A stretch of DNA of 64,000 nt from Dyella marensis. Its GTDB lineage: Bacteria; Pseudomonadota; Gammaproteobacteria; Xanthomonadales; Rhodanobacteraceae. The stretch is taken from assembly GCF_900112865.1 (NCBI RefSeq), contig NZ_FONH01000017.1, positions 1 to 64,000 on the forward strand. Reading direction: 5' to 3'. Made by a program: the position numbers and the translations under genes. Below, one piece after another: positions 1 to 9,479 of the stretch (positions are counted from its first letter, which is position 1; each line of letters starts with the position of its first letter). A model generated the notes under the pieces. It did not search any database and was not told where the DNA came from. It saw nothing but the letters and a program-made list of their open reading frames with translations.

Positions 1-188
1 CCCGCCGGGAGAGGGGTTGGGGTGAGGGTACGGTCGGAGCGCAAGGGTGAGGTGCATCGCTTCGGCCGAATCCTCATCCGGCTGCCGCCACCTTCCTCGC
101 TCCTCAGAGCCGCGCACATCCCTGTGCGCTCCCCGCCTGCTCTCCCACGGGGACTACCTTCGGGTCGCCGGAGGGAGAAGGATTTCCG
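1..188. repeat. Dispersed three-hairpin repeat, copy 1 (interrupted, cut by window edge)
   Basis: The same element recurs at 15186-15303 and 24384-24500. It starts inside the first hairpin (GGGAGAGGGG arm at about 7-16), continues with the shared GGTTGGGGTGAGGGTACGG block, a degraded middle palindrome, then CATCCGGCTGCCGCCACCTTC. Here about 70 bp lie between CCACCTTC (near 98) and GGAGGGAGAAGG (near 170-181), which are contiguous in the other copies. This copy is therefore either a long variant or the others are deletion derivatives. Open frames crossing it have no coding character. Nothing else is seen in 1-290. Confidence 0.75.
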
Positions 189-290
189 GGCGGAAACTGA
201 GGGGAAAGGAAACGGTTGCGGAGGTTTGGTTGCCCATTGTCGTGGACGGGCGCAGCATCGTTGTACCCACGGCTTCGAGAGGGCCGAGTC

Positions 291-629
291 ATGTCCAAGT
301 CCCCTGTTCTTTTTGCCGCTTTGCTGGCGGTTCTGGCGAGCTCAGCGGTGGCGCAGAATGCTGCGGCGCCTACTCAGGATGCCCGCACCAAGCGCGTTGA
401 GGGTGTGGAAACCATGCCGTATACGCCGCCCGCGAATGGCCCTCAGGGTGCCAAGCGGGGGAATGACCATAACTGTCTGCGTTATACCGGTAGCCGGATT
501 CCGCCTAAGGATGGGAGGTGTATTCCTGCGCCGGGGCGGGTTTACTACAAGGAGGATATCGATCGGACGGGCGAGCAGAGGCTTGGGCCGGCGTTGAGGA
601 AGTTGGATCCGGGTGTGGGTGGGCGGTGA
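291..629 (+). CDS. Small secreted hypothetical protein
   Basis: A 112-residue protein with a clear Sec signal peptide: charged start MSKS, hydrophobic core of about 15 residues, and AVAQ cleavage around residue 22. The mature part is short, basic and rich in Pro and Gly, with two cysteines (near residues 63 and 78) that could form a disulfide. No known domain is recognised. The ATG at 291 was chosen because it begins the signal peptide; the frame is open further upstream but only through the repeat. It converges on bioA with a REP-like hairpin between them. Periplasmic location is an inference from the signal peptide. Confidence 0.6.
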   Translation: MSKSPVLFAALLAVLASSAVAQNAAAPTQDARTKRVEGVETMPYTPPANGPQGAKRGNDHNCLRYTGSRIPPKDGRCIPAPGRVYYKEDIDRTGEQRLGPALRKLDPGVGGR

Positions 630-689
630 GGTGATTGCTGGGGCGCCAGCCTTGTGGCGCCTCTGCATGTGCGGAGACTGAGGCACTGG

Positions 690-709
690 ATTCCTGCCTG
701 CGCAGGAAT
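690..709. repeat. REP-like palindrome between convergent genes
   Basis: ATTCCTGC (690-697), a CTGC loop and GCAGGAAT (702-709) form a perfect 8 bp stem, followed by GACG. It resembles the widespread ATTCC-GCGCAGGAATGACG type of intergenic palindrome. It sits between the 3' ends of the secreted protein gene and bioA, where it may act as a weak bidirectional terminator, although there is no T tract. Confidence 0.5.
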
Positions 710-726
710 GACGAGCTGGGGCGGCG

Positions 727-2094
727 CTAGTCGGCGATGGCGCGTTCGATGCCGGCGATCGCGACGTCGACCAGGTGATCCAGCTCATCCGTGCTCACCA
801 CATACGGCGGCATGAAGTAAACGACATTGCCCAGCGGCCGCAGCAACGCCCCGTGTTCCAATCCATGCAGATACACACGCAAGCCACGCCGCTCCTCTGA
901 CGGATATGGCGCACGCGTGGCTTTGTCACGCACCAGTTCAACCGCCGCAATCATCCCGGTCTGCCGCACATCCGCCACCTGCGGATGCTCGCGCAACGGC
1001 GCCAACCGCCGCGCCAGATGCGCAGCCAACTCGCGATTGCGCTCCAGCACCGGCTCATCGCGAAAAATATCCAGCGTCGCCAACGCCGCCCGGCACGCCA
1101 GCGGATTGCCGGTATAGCTATGCGAATGCAGAAACGCCTTGCCGGCGTTGTATTCGGCATAGAACGCCTCGTACACCGGCGTGGTCGTCAGCACCGCCGA
1201 CAGCGGCAGGAAGCCGCCGGTAAGCCCCTTGGACAGGCACATGAAATCCGGCGAAACCCCCGCCTGCTCGCAAGCGAACAGCGTCCCGGTCCGCCCGAAC
1301 CCCACCGCAATCTCGTCGGCAATGAAGTGCACGCCGAACTCATCGCACAAGGCACGCAACCCGGTGAGATACGAAGGGTGATACATGCGCATCCCACCGG
1401 CGCACTGCACTAAGGGCTCGACGATCACCGCGCAAGTTTCATGCGCATGCTGTTCCAACAACACACGCAACTCGCCAAGGCGCCGCGCAGCACACGCCTC
1501 CGCGCTTTCACCAGGCTCAGCTTCATACGCATCCGGCGACGGCGCCAGAACCGGCGTAAGCAACAACGGCGCATACGTCTTGCGATACAGCGCCACATCG
1601 CTCACCGACAGCGCCCCCAGCGTCTCGCCGTGATAGCTGCCCGTCAGCGCAATGAACCGCGTCTTCTGCCCGGCCCCCTGGTTGAGCCAGTAGTGGAAGC
1701 TCATCTTCAACGCCACTTCGATCGCGGCGGACCCGTTGTCAGCCAGGAACACCCGCTCCAACCCCGCCGGCGTGATCTGCGCCAAACGCTCCGCCAACTC
1801 GATCGCTGGCTCATGCGTAAACCCGGCAAAGATCACATGCTCCAGCGTATCCAACTGCTGCTTCAACGCCGCCCCGATCCGCGGATTGGCATGCCCGAAT
1901 AAATTCGTCCACCAGGAACTGATCCCATCCAGGTAGCGTCGCCCATCCGCATCCACCAGCCAGGGCCCTTCGCCGCGGACGATGGGCAGCATCGGCACGG
2001 TGCCGGCGTGGTCGTGCATCTGGGTGCAGGGGTGCCAGAGATGGCGCAGGTCGCGGGCGGCGAGGGCTTGGTTGCGGCTTTCGTTCGGGCTCAT
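727..2094 (-). CDS. bioA: Adenosylmethionine-8-amino-7-oxononanoate aminotransferase (BioA)
   Basis: PLP-dependent class III aminotransferase that converts KAPA to DAPA with SAM as amino donor in biotin synthesis; cytosolic. The protein is about 455 residues, normal for BioA. Visible family features: HLWHPCTQM near the N-terminus, SWWTNLFGH, the GSYHGET motif, IADEIAVGFGRTG, the PLP lysine in LSKGLTGG and HSYTGNPLAC. ATG at 2094 (MSPNES) is preferred over an ATG at 2130 because the BioA homology begins soon after it. It is divergent from gspN. No other bio genes are in the window. Confidence 0.93.
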   Translation of the reverse strand: MSPNESRNQALAARDLRHLWHPCTQMHDHAGTVPMLPIVRGEGPWLVDADGRRYLDGISSWWTNLFGHANPRIGAALKQQLDTLEHVIFAGFTHEPAIELAERLAQITPAGLERVFLADNGSAAIEVALKMSFHYWLNQGAGQKTRFIALTGSYHGETLGALSVSDVALYRKTYAPLLLTPVLAPSPDAYEAEPGESAEACAARRLGELRVLLEQHAHETCAVIVEPLVQCAGGMRMYHPSYLTGLRALCDEFGVHFIADEIAVGFGRTGTLFACEQAGVSPDFMCLSKGLTGGFLPLSAVLTTTPVYEAFYAEYNAGKAFLHSHSYTGNPLACRAALATLDIFRDEPVLERNRELAAHLARRLAPLREHPQVADVRQTGMIAAVELVRDKATRAPYPSEERRGLRVYLHGLEHGALLRPLGNVVYFMPPYVVSTDELDHLVDVAIAGIERAIAD

Positions 2095-2144
2095 CCGGGT
2101 ATGATCGGGGTTCGGCGCCGGCTGCCTCAAGCCCGCCTGATCCG

Positions 2145-2935
2145 TTGGAGTCCCCTTTTTTGATCCGGTTGCGCACCGTTCTGTTGTTCCTGTTGCTGGT
2201 TTCCGCCCTGGCCTGGCTGGTGGCGTACCTGCCGGCCAGCTGGGTGCGCCCGCAACTGGAGGCGCGCCTGCACGGCCTGCGCCTGGAAGGGCTGAGCGGC
2301 ACGCTGTGGGACGGCCATGCCGAGCGCGTGCTGGCCGAGAGCGGCGGCGATCTGGGCCAGTTCGATTGGCAGCTGTCGCGCCGGGCCCTGCTCGGCGACA
2401 CCCAGATGAGCGTGGCCTTCCGCGGCGACTGGGGCCACCTGACCGGCCAGATGCGCAAGCGCGAAGACAAGCGCGAGGAATGGAGCCAAGTCCGGCTGGA
2501 CGGCGATCTCGCCCAGCTTTCCGCCAGCCTGGCGCCCGAAGCCGCCCGCCTCGAAGGCCGCCTCACCATCGACAACGCCCGCGTGGTGCTGCAAGGCCGC
2601 TGGCCGCTGGAACTGGACGCCGCCGCGCGATGGAGCGGCGCCAGTCTGCAGGGCGTGCAGCGCGATCTCGCTTTCGGCAACCTGCAGTTGCGCGCCCAGG
2701 GCGCGAGCGGCGTGGTCAACGCCACGCTGCAGGACGACGGCAACGGCCCGCTGCAACTGGCCGGCCACCTGGCGCTGAGCCCGCTGGGCTGGAAATACGA
2801 CATCAAGGCTAGGCCGCGCGAGCCCGATCCGGCGCTGCGCGACTGGCTGGCGGGGTTCGGCCGGCTGGCGGCCGACGGCAGCATGCATCTGCAACGCAGC
2901 GGCGGACTGGCCGCGATCATGGGCAAGGGGAATCG

Positions 2936-2939
<4 letters not shown>
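2145..2939 (+). CDS. gspN: Type II secretion system protein N (GspN-like)
   Basis: A 264-residue protein with one N-terminal membrane anchor (about residues 8-30), then a beta-rich periplasmic domain with the GspN-like sequence LEGLSGTLWDGHAERV near the start. GspN is an accessory bitopic inner-membrane protein of type II secretion. The start is probably TTG at 2145 (or TTG at 2160), since no ATG precedes the membrane helix. Its stop overlaps the next gene by 4 bp (ATGA). No other gsp genes are nearby, so this is an orphan copy or one end of a locus split from the main cluster. Confidence 0.7.
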
Positions 2940-3724
<785 letters not shown>

Positions 3725-3733
3725 AATCGAACG

Positions 3734-4291
3734 ATGCCCAAGCCCCCCATCATCCATGCCACCCGCGACGTCCACGACAGCCATTTCCTGCGCGTGGAGC
3801 AGCTGGATCTCGAATTCTCCAACGGCGAGCGCCGCACCTACGAGCGCCTGAAAGGCAGCGGCCTGGGTGCGGTGATCATCGTGCCGATGCAGGACGACGA
3901 GACCGTGCTGCTGGTGCGCGAATACGGCGCCGGCGTCGGCCGCTACGAGCTGAGCCTGCCCAAGGGCCGCCTGGACCAGGACGAGACGGTGGAGCAGGGC
4001 GCCGATCGCGAGCTGAAAGAGGAAATCGGCTTCGGCGCGCGCAAGCTGAAGATCCTGCACAACCTGTCGCTGTCGCCGTCGTACATGACCCATATGGCGC
4101 ACGTGGTGCTGGCGCAGGACCTGTATCCGGAGCGCCTCGAAGGCGACGAGCCGGAAGAACTCGAAGTGGTGCCATGGAAGCTTGCCAACCTGCATGAGCT
4201 GATCGCCCGCGACGACGTAACCGAGGGCCGTTCCATCGCCGCGCTGTTCATGGCCCGCGAGTATCTCGCCGGTCGGTTCAAACCAGCATGA
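3734..4291 (+). CDS. nudE: ADP compounds hydrolase NudE (Nudix)
   Basis: 185 residues with a complete Nudix box, KGRLDQDETVEQGADRELKEEIGF, in which the Gly, REL and EE residues are all in place. NudE hydrolyses ADP-ribose, Ap3A, NADH and similar compounds. The length and the GAGVGRYELSLPKG approach match E. coli NudE. It lies 10 bp before cysQ, a pairing (nudE-cysQ) conserved in gammaproteobacteria, which suggests shared nucleotide-housekeeping roles. Confidence 0.88.
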   Translation: MPKPPIIHATRDVHDSHFLRVEQLDLEFSNGERRTYERLKGSGLGAVIIVPMQDDETVLLVREYGAGVGRYELSLPKGRLDQDETVEQGADRELKEEIGFGARKLKILHNLSLSPSYMTHMAHVVLAQDLYPERLEGDEPEELEVVPWKLANLHELIARDDVTEGRSIAALFMAREYLAGRFKPA

Positions 4292-4301
4292 GCAAGCCGG
4301 C

Positions 4302-5120
4302 ATGAGCATGGCGCCGGTGTCTCCGCTGCTGCGCCAGGTCGCGGCCATCGCGCGCGATGCGGCGGCGGCCATCCTGGTGGTGTATGAGCAGGATTTCGCG
4401 GTTCAGCGCAAAGAGGATCACTCGCCGGTAACGGATGCCGACCTCGCTGCGCAGCATGTGATCATGGCCGGGTTGGAAGCGCTGGATGAGCAGCTGCCTG
4501 TGCTTTCCGAAGAGTCGCGCATCGCCTCGTGGAAGGAGCGCCAGGCCTGGTCGCGCTACTGGCTGGTCGATCCGCTCGACGGCACGCGCGAGTTCGTCAA
4601 GCGCAACGGCGAGTTCACCGTGAACATCGCGCTGATCGACGGCGACGAGCCGGTGCTCGGCGTGGTGCTGGCGCCGGTGACCGGCGATCTCTACGCCGCC
4701 GAACGCGGCGGCCGCGCATGGCGACAGGAACATGCCGGTGCAGAATGGCAACCCATTGCCACCCGCGCCATCACCCAGCCGCCGGTGGTGGCCGGCAGCC
4801 GCTCCTACGGCGGCCACGGCGCCGCGCTGCTGCGCGAGCTGCTGGGCGACGAGGTGGTGGAAACGCCGATGGGTTCCTCGCTGAAATTCTGCCTGCTGGC
4901 GCGCGGCGCCGCGGATGTCTATCTGCGCCGCGGCGCCACCAGCGAATGGGATACCGCGGCCGCGCAGTGTGTGCTTGAAGCCGCGGGCGGAGCCGTGCTG
5001 GATCTGACCGGCGCGCGGCTGCGCTACAACCGCAAGGATTCCCTGCTCAATCCCGAATTCATCGCCGTGGGCGACACGGCCATCGACTGGACCGCGCGGC
5101 TGCGCGCGGCGGATGTGTGA
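4302..5120 (+). CDS. cysQ: 3'(2'),5'-bisphosphate nucleotidase CysQ
   Basis: 272 residues of the IMPase superfamily. The enzyme removes the 3'-phosphate of PAP/PAPS to recycle the by-product of sulfate assimilation. Motifs: EESRIASW (acidic pair), WLVDPLDGTREF, and the C-terminal EWDTAAAQCVLEAAGG with the canonical Trp-Asp, in contrast to the HisN-like paralogue two genes upstream. NPVTDAD-type substrate loop is SPVTDADL. It is in a tight + strand run after nudE and just before mazG. Confidence 0.92.
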   Translation: MSMAPVSPLLRQVAAIARDAAAAILVVYEQDFAVQRKEDHSPVTDADLAAQHVIMAGLEALDEQLPVLSEESRIASWKERQAWSRYWLVDPLDGTREFVKRNGEFTVNIALIDGDEPVLGVVLAPVTGDLYAAERGGRAWRQEHAGAEWQPIATRAITQPPVVAGSRSYGGHGAALLRELLGDEVVETPMGSSLKFCLLARGAADVYLRRGATSEWDTAAAQCVLEAAGGAVLDLTGARLRYNRKDSLLNPEFIAVGDTAIDWTARLRAADV

Positions 5121-5124
5121 CCGC

Positions 5125-5937
5125 ATGACCGAGACGACGCGCCACAGCCTCGACGACCTGCTCGCCATCATGGCCCGCCTGCGCGACCCGCAGCGCGGCT
5201 GCCCCTGGGACGTGCAGCAGGACTTCGCCACCATCGCGCCGTATACGATCGAGGAGGCCTACGAAGTGGCCGACGCGATCGACCGCAAGGACTGGCACGA
5301 CCTGCGCGACGAACTCGGCGACCTGCTGCTGCAGGTGGTGTTCCACGCGCAGATGGCGCAGGAGCAGGGGCTGTTCGACTTCGCCGACGTGGCGCATGCG
5401 ATCAGCGACAAGATGATCCGCCGCCATCCGCACGTGTTCGGCGACGTCAGCTATGACGACGTCGAGGCGCAGAAGGAGGCGTGGGAGGCGATCAAGGCCG
5501 AGGAGCGCGCGGCGAAGGGCGAGTCGCACGACGACAGCGCGCTGGCCGGCGTGTCGCGTGGCTTGCCCGAATGGAAGCGCGCCTTGAAGCTGCAGCAGCG
5601 TGCGGCCAAGGTCGGCTTCGACTGGCCGGACGAGCAGCCGGTGCTGGACAAGCTGGCCGAAGAGATCGAGGAAGTGCGTGCGGAATTCGCGGCCGGCGCG
5701 GACAAGGCGCGCCTGCAGGACGAGATCGGCGACGTGGCCTTCGTGCTGGTGAATCTGGCACGGCATGCGGATGTCGATTTCTCGCAGGCGTTGCGGCATG
5801 CGAATGAGAAGTTCGAGCGGCGTTTCCGCGGGATGGAGGCGCTGGCGCGCGAAGAAGGCGTGCCGTTGGCGGAGCGCGGCCTGGAAGCGCAAGAAGCGTT
5901 GTGGCAACGCGTCAAGGGCGGCGAAGTCCTGCCATAG
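5125..5937 (+). CDS. mazG: Nucleoside triphosphate pyrophosphohydrolase MazG
   Basis: 270 residues with two MazG helical domains. The N-terminal catalytic half has GCPWD, TIEEAYEVADAI and DELGDLLLQVVFHAQ (EExxE and ExxD metal ligands); the C-terminal copy has EEIEEVRAE and DEIGDVAFVLVNLARH. It hydrolyses NTPs to NMP and pyrophosphate and protects against aberrant nucleotides. ATG at 5125 fits the family start MTETTRHSLDDLL; an ATG at 5113 would overlap cysQ. A REP pair immediately follows the stop. Confidence 0.93.
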   Translation: MTETTRHSLDDLLAIMARLRDPQRGCPWDVQQDFATIAPYTIEEAYEVADAIDRKDWHDLRDELGDLLLQVVFHAQMAQEQGLFDFADVAHAISDKMIRRHPHVFGDVSYDDVEAQKEAWEAIKAEERAAKGESHDDSALAGVSRGLPEWKRALKLQQRAAKVGFDWPDEQPVLDKLAEEIEEVRAEFAAGADKARLQDEIGDVAFVLVNLARHADVDFSQALRHANEKFERRFRGMEALAREEGVPLAERGLEAQEALWQRVKGGEVLP

Positions 5938-5942
5938 GTTGC

Positions 5943-6034
5943 GTAGGTTGGGGTGAGCCGTAGGCGAACCCCAACGTCGCCATGGTCAAGCGCCTCGCAT
6001 CGTTGGGGTTCGCCTGCGGCTCACCCCAACCTAC
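5943..6034. repeat. GTAG-type REP pair (SMAG-like), copy 1
   Basis: Two inverted units: GTAG + GTTGGGGT...ACCCCAAC at 5943-5975 and its mirror ending CTAC at 6002-6034, separated by a 26 bp unique spacer. Each unit can form a hairpin (TTGGGGT/ACCCCAA), and the pair forms a larger cruciform. The GTAG foot is the hallmark of REPs mobilised by RAYT (TnpA-REP) enzymes; none is encoded here. Other copies: 9377-9464, 19593-19685, 28427-28517, 63924-63960. Confidence 0.88.
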
Positions 6035-6036
6035 GT

Positions 6037-6074
6037 AAAAAAAGAGGCGCGAAGTTCTGGGGACTTCGCGCCTC
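6037..6074 (-). terminator. Rho-independent terminator
   Basis: A perfect 12 bp stem GAGGCGCGAAGT / ACTTCGCGCCTC (6044-6055 and 6063-6074, 7 nt loop) is followed on the minus strand by seven T (6037-6043). It ends transcription of the minus-strand gene at 6128-6658. Confidence 0.88.
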
Positions 6075-6127
6075 AAGTTCCATCTCGCTGGGCAAACAGC
6101 GGTTGTGTCGTTGTGGTTGTTATGGGA

Positions 6128-6658
6128 TCACGCAGACGGCGAGGCCGGCGGCGGGGGCGGCGCCGCCGGGCGCATCATTTCCAGGCGGACGTGCAGCTTT
6201 TCCAGGTCTTCGCGGCGCTTGGCTTCGTCAGCGAGGTTCTCGTCCAGACTCTTGCGCAGGGTGGCGATGGCCTGGTCGGTATTCGCCGGCGCCATCTGTG
6301 CGCGGGCCAGCTGGTGATAAACGTAAGTTCGCACGCGCTGATCCTGCGACTTGGCCAGCACGGCGTTGTACAGCGCGGGCAGTTCCTTCACGCGACCGGC
6401 CTGCGTATACAGGCGCTCCAGCTCGCGCAGGTCGGCGATCACCGCCGGTTCCGGCGCACCCGGCAGCGTGCCGTTGAACAGCAGCGGGGCATTCGGTGCA
6501 TTGGGGCGCGACGGGCGCTGGCCCTTGCCGTCGGCCGGGGCTTTCGCGGCCGGCTGGGCGGCCGAGGCGGCGGGCGCGGCATCCTGTGCCAGGGTATAGG
6601 CCCCGCTGCCGGCGAACAGCACGGCGAGGGCGGAAACGAGTAGAGCCTTGCGTTTCAT
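6128..6658 (-). CDS. Secreted hypothetical protein, TPR-like helical
   Basis: 176 residues. Signal peptide MKRKALLVSALAVLFAGSG with cleavage near TLAQ (about residue 25), then an Ala/Pro-rich linker, a helical region with TPR-like spacing (LERLYTQAGRVKELPALYNAVLAKS), and a Pro-rich tail. Not recognised as a named family; probably periplasmic. ATG at 6658 is preceded by a good Shine-Dalgarno (GGAGAA on the minus strand), so the frame open upstream is not used. It is divergent from the gene at 6795 and has its own terminator. Confidence 0.7.
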   Translation of the reverse strand: MKRKALLVSALAVLFAGSGAYTLAQDAAPAASAAQPAAKAPADGKGQRPSRPNAPNAPLLFNGTLPGAPEPAVIADLRELERLYTQAGRVKELPALYNAVLAKSQDQRVRTYVYHQLARAQMAPANTDQAIATLRKSLDENLADEAKRREDLEKLHVRLEMMRPAAPPPPPASPSA

Positions 6659-6794
6659 GCGGTCGTTCTCCTTGACGGGCATCGCGGTCCACAACGGCCC
6701 ATGCCAACTGGCGGTTGACCCATGCGGGCAGCCTTGCAACCTTTCGGCCCGCGGCTGCATCAGAAGCCCGAACGTCCACCAAGGAGCTTTCTCC

Positions 6795-7565
6795 ATGCGT
6801 TACCTGATCCTCGCCAGCCTCGCGCTGCTGCCGCTCGCCGCCCAGGCCGACGACTGCAAATTCCAGGCCCAGCGCAATCTCCAGCTCGATCTCAACGGCG
6901 TGCATTCCGTGCAGATCGACCTGCGCAGCCATGACCTGCACCTGCGCGGCGACAGCGCCGTGCGCGGCGGCGAACTGACCGGCCGCGCCTGCGCCTCCAG
7001 CCAGGACCTGCTGGACGACCTGGTGGTCACCCAGCGCCGCCAGGGCGACGTGCTGATCGTCGAGGCCGGCCGCGACCATTCGCACTGGGGCATCGGCCAC
7101 AGCTACGCCAACCTGGAGCTCAATCTGAAACTGCCGCCGGCCGTGCCGGTCACCTTGAACGGCGGCTCGGGCGATGCCTGGGTGAATGGCATGAAGCGGC
7201 TCGACGCACATGTCGGCTCGGGCGACCTGCATGTGAAGGATCTCGATGGCCCGCTCAATGCCAGCATCGGCTCGGGCGATCTCGACGTCAGTAACGTCGG
7301 CAGCGTGGATCTCGGCGCCGTCGGCTCGGGCGATTTCAAGGGCGAGGACATCAAGGGCAACGTGCGCGTGGGCAGCGTCGGCTCCGGCGATGTCACGGTG
7401 CGCAACGTCGGCGGCAGTGTGCACGTGGATACGGTCGGTTCCGGCGACCTCAATGCGCACGGCGTGGGCGGCGACCTGTCGCTGGGCGCCAAGGGCAGCG
7501 GCGACGTGAGCTATTCGGACGTGCGCGGCAAGGTCAATGTGCCGCGCGATCGCGACGACGACTGA
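6795..7565 (+). CDS. Secreted GSGD-repeat protein, head GIN / DUF2807-DUF4097-like beta-solenoid
   Basis: 256 residues with signal peptide (MRYLILASLALLPLAAQA). From about residue 120 the motif GSGD recurs seven times with spacing near 20 residues, each followed by an alternating hydrophobic strand, as expected for a right-handed beta-solenoid of the head GIN domain family. The function of this family is not established; members are extracytoplasmic. A strong AAGGAG site at 6781-6786 fixes the ATG at 6795. It is divergent from the secreted protein at 6128. It ends with an acidic RDRDDD tail. Confidence 0.72.
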   Translation: MRYLILASLALLPLAAQADDCKFQAQRNLQLDLNGVHSVQIDLRSHDLHLRGDSAVRGGELTGRACASSQDLLDDLVVTQRRQGDVLIVEAGRDHSHWGIGHSYANLELNLKLPPAVPVTLNGGSGDAWVNGMKRLDAHVGSGDLHVKDLDGPLNASIGSGDLDVSNVGSVDLGAVGSGDFKGEDIKGNVRVGSVGSGDVTVRNVGGSVHVDTVGSGDLNAHGVGGDLSLGAKGSGDVSYSDVRGKVNVPRDRDDD

Positions 7566-7570
7566 ATCGA

Positions 7571-8698
7571 TCAGCCGAACCAGCGCGCCACCAGATACAC
7601 CAGCGGCGCGCACACCAGCAGGAACGGGATCGACACCCGGTGGAACAGCCGCAGCCCCTGCGGCTGTTTCGCCAGGCGCAGTGCGATCAGGTTGGCCAGC
7701 GAGCCGATCGCCACGCCGAAGCCGCCCACGTTTACCGCCACGGCCAGCGCCATCGCATCCGGCGCGCGTTCGAGCAGCAGCACGGTGGCGGGCACGTTGC
7801 TGATCAGCTGCGAGGCGACGATGCCGCTGGCGTAGAGATGCAGCGGCTGGCTCAGGTCCACCGCACCCAGCAGTTGCCCCACCCACGGCAGCGCGGCGAA
7901 ATGGCCCAGTCCCAGGAAGATCGCGGCGAAGGTTGCCAGCAGCAGCCAGTCCACGCGCGCCAGCAGGCGCCAGTCGAACAGCGCGAACGGAATCAATAAC
8001 AGCGACGCGCCGATAATCGCGTGGCCGTGCTCCATCATCAGCACCATCATCGCCAGCGCCACGATGGACAAGGCCGCCTGCGAGGCGGACACCGCGTGAC
8101 CGTCGATCTGTTCCGCATGCAGCTCGACGCGTTCGCGCGGCAGCCAGAACCAGGTCAGCAGTGCGACCAGCGTGAACATGGTGGCCGCCGCCGGCAGCAT
8201 CGCGCCGACGAATTGCAGGAACGGCAGCCGCAGGTACTGCCACACCAGCAGGTTCTGCGGATTGCCGATCGGGCTGAGCGTGGAACCCGCGTTCACCGCC
8301 AGCGCTTCCAGCACCACCAGGCGCAGCACGGGAAGGTTGGAGATGCCGCCCGCGGCGACGGTCAGCGGCACGATCAGGAACAGACTGACGTCGTTGGTCA
8401 GCACCATCGACAGCACCGCGGTGATACTCACCAGCAGCAGGCCCAGCATGCGCTGCGAATGCGCCCGCGCCACCAGCAGGCCCGCCAGATGCTGCACCAG
8501 GCCGCTTTCGCGGATGCCCTGGATCGCGATCAGCAGGCCGAGCAGGCCGGCCAGCGTGGGCAGCTGCAGCCAGCGCTGGTAGTGGCTCCACGGTTGCGGA
8601 TCGGCGATGGCCAATACCAGCGCCAACAGGGCGAAGGCGGCCAGCATCCATTCGTCTTTCAGGCGCTGGCGCCAGGTCTTGCTGGCGCTTACTGCCAC
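7571..8698 (-). CDS. Anion permease, SLC13/ArsB-NhaD superfamily
   Basis: About 375 residues and 10-11 hydrophobic helices. Characteristic features are the two re-entrant type motifs: LTNDVSLFLIVPL with AVNAGSTLSPIGNPQNLLVW in the first half, and QLISNVPATVLLLE with GVAIGSLANLIAL in the second. These Asn/Ser/Thr-rich loops match the DASS/ArsB ion transporter fold. Substrate (dicarboxylate, arsenite, sulfate) cannot be assigned. The likely start is GTG at 8698, overlapping the gst stop by 10 bp; an ATG at 8647 would still keep all helices. It forms an operon with the GST. Confidence 0.78.
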   Translation of the reverse strand: MAVSASKTWRQRLKDEWMLAAFALLALVLAIADPQPWSHYQRWLQLPTLAGLLGLLIAIQGIRESGLVQHLAGLLVARAHSQRMLGLLLVSITAVLSMVLTNDVSLFLIVPLTVAAGGISNLPVLRLVVLEALAVNAGSTLSPIGNPQNLLVWQYLRLPFLQFVGAMLPAAATMFTLVALLTWFWLPRERVELHAEQIDGHAVSASQAALSIVALAMMVLMMEHGHAIIGASLLLIPFALFDWRLLARVDWLLLATFAAIFLGLGHFAALPWVGQLLGAVDLSQPLHLYASGIVASQLISNVPATVLLLERAPDAMALAVAVNVGGFGVAIGSLANLIALRLAKQPQGLRLFHRVSIPFLLVCAPLVYLVARWFG

Positions 8699-9321
8699 TC
8701 GGTCAGCCCTTCCAGTTCGTAGAGCTTCTTCCAGCTCGGGCGTGCGCGCACGAGATCCGCCAGGCGCTTCAGTGCGGGCCATTCGGTAGCCGGGCGCGGC
8801 ATGTTGCGCGACCAGCGCAGCAGCATGGTGAGCATCAGGTCGGCGCCGCTGAACTGTTCGCCGAGCAGATAGGGGCCGTGCGCGGACAGCTGTGCCTCGA
8901 GGCGATCCCACACGCTTTCGATGCGCCGCTGGATGGCCGCGCGGATCGCCGGCGGATAGTCGTCGTAGCCCAGCTCGCGCGGATAGAACCACAGCCGGTA
9001 GGCCGACATCAGCGTATTGCTCAGATACACCACCCACTGCTGCCACAGCTCGCGTTCCGGCGTGCCGGCGGGCGGGATCAGCTGCGCTTCCGGATGGCGT
9101 TCCGCCAGGATCAGCAGCAGCGCGCCGGATTCGACGCGCACCTGGCCATCGATCGCCAGCGCCGGCACGGTGCCACCGGGATTGAGCTTGAGATACTCGG
9201 GCGAGTGCTGCGCATCGCGCTCGAAATCGACCAGTTCCAGGTGGTACGGCGCGCCGATTTCCAGCAGGGCCAGGTGCACGACCATGCTGGCGGTGCCGGG
9301 GCAGTAATAGAGGGTGTACAT
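8689..9321 (-). CDS. Glutathione S-transferase family protein
   Basis: 210 residues. N-terminal thioredoxin-fold domain MYTLYYCPGTASMVVHLALLEIG with the beta-class style active-site region (YYCPGTAS), the cis-Pro motif GGTVPAL and the ESGALLL glutathione-binding Glu-Ser; then an all-helical C-terminal domain with LLGEQFSGADLML (N-capping box). It conjugates or reduces substrates with glutathione in the cytosol; substrate unknown. It is the first gene of a two-gene operon with an anion permease. Confidence 0.88.
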   Translation of the reverse strand: MYTLYYCPGTASMVVHLALLEIGAPYHLELVDFERDAQHSPEYLKLNPGGTVPALAIDGQVRVESGALLLILAERHPEAQLIPPAGTPERELWQQWVVYLSNTLMSAYRLWFYPRELGYDDYPPAIRAAIQRRIESVWDRLEAQLSAHGPYLLGEQFSGADLMLTMLLRWSRNMPRPATEWPALKRLADLVRARPSWKKLYELEGLTEWQ

Positions 9322-9376
9322 GGCTGGGCCCGTGAGGTGGATCGGGCGATCTTAGCCGCCACCGGCCAGATTGGGC

Positions 9377-9464
9377 GTAGGTTGGGGTGAGCCGCAGGCG
9401 AACCCCAACAGGCCTTGCCTGGATGCGCCATGTTGGGGTTCGCCTGCGGCTCACCCCAACCTAC
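9377..9464. repeat. GTAG-type REP pair (SMAG-like), copy 2
   Basis: Inverted units at 9377-9409 and 9432-9464 with a 22 bp spacer. It lies between the gst start and the 3' end of the ABC permease gene, so it separates two minus-strand transcription units. Confidence 0.88.
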
Positions 9465-9479
9465 GCCGGAAGCGTAGCG

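Noticed and set aside
22-597. Two Arg-rich open frames at the left edge
   Set aside because: They run through the dispersed repeat and out of frame with the small signal-peptide protein; no ribosome site or domain.
7184-7520. Regular DNA repeats in the GSGD gene that could suggest a CRISPR array
   Set aside because: The repeats are in-frame codons for GSGD turns with variable spacing and sequence; no spacers or leader.
7571-9454. Apparent fusion of the anion permease with an upstream region
   Set aside because: The upstream part is out of frame with gst and crosses a REP; the permease homology begins near 8698.
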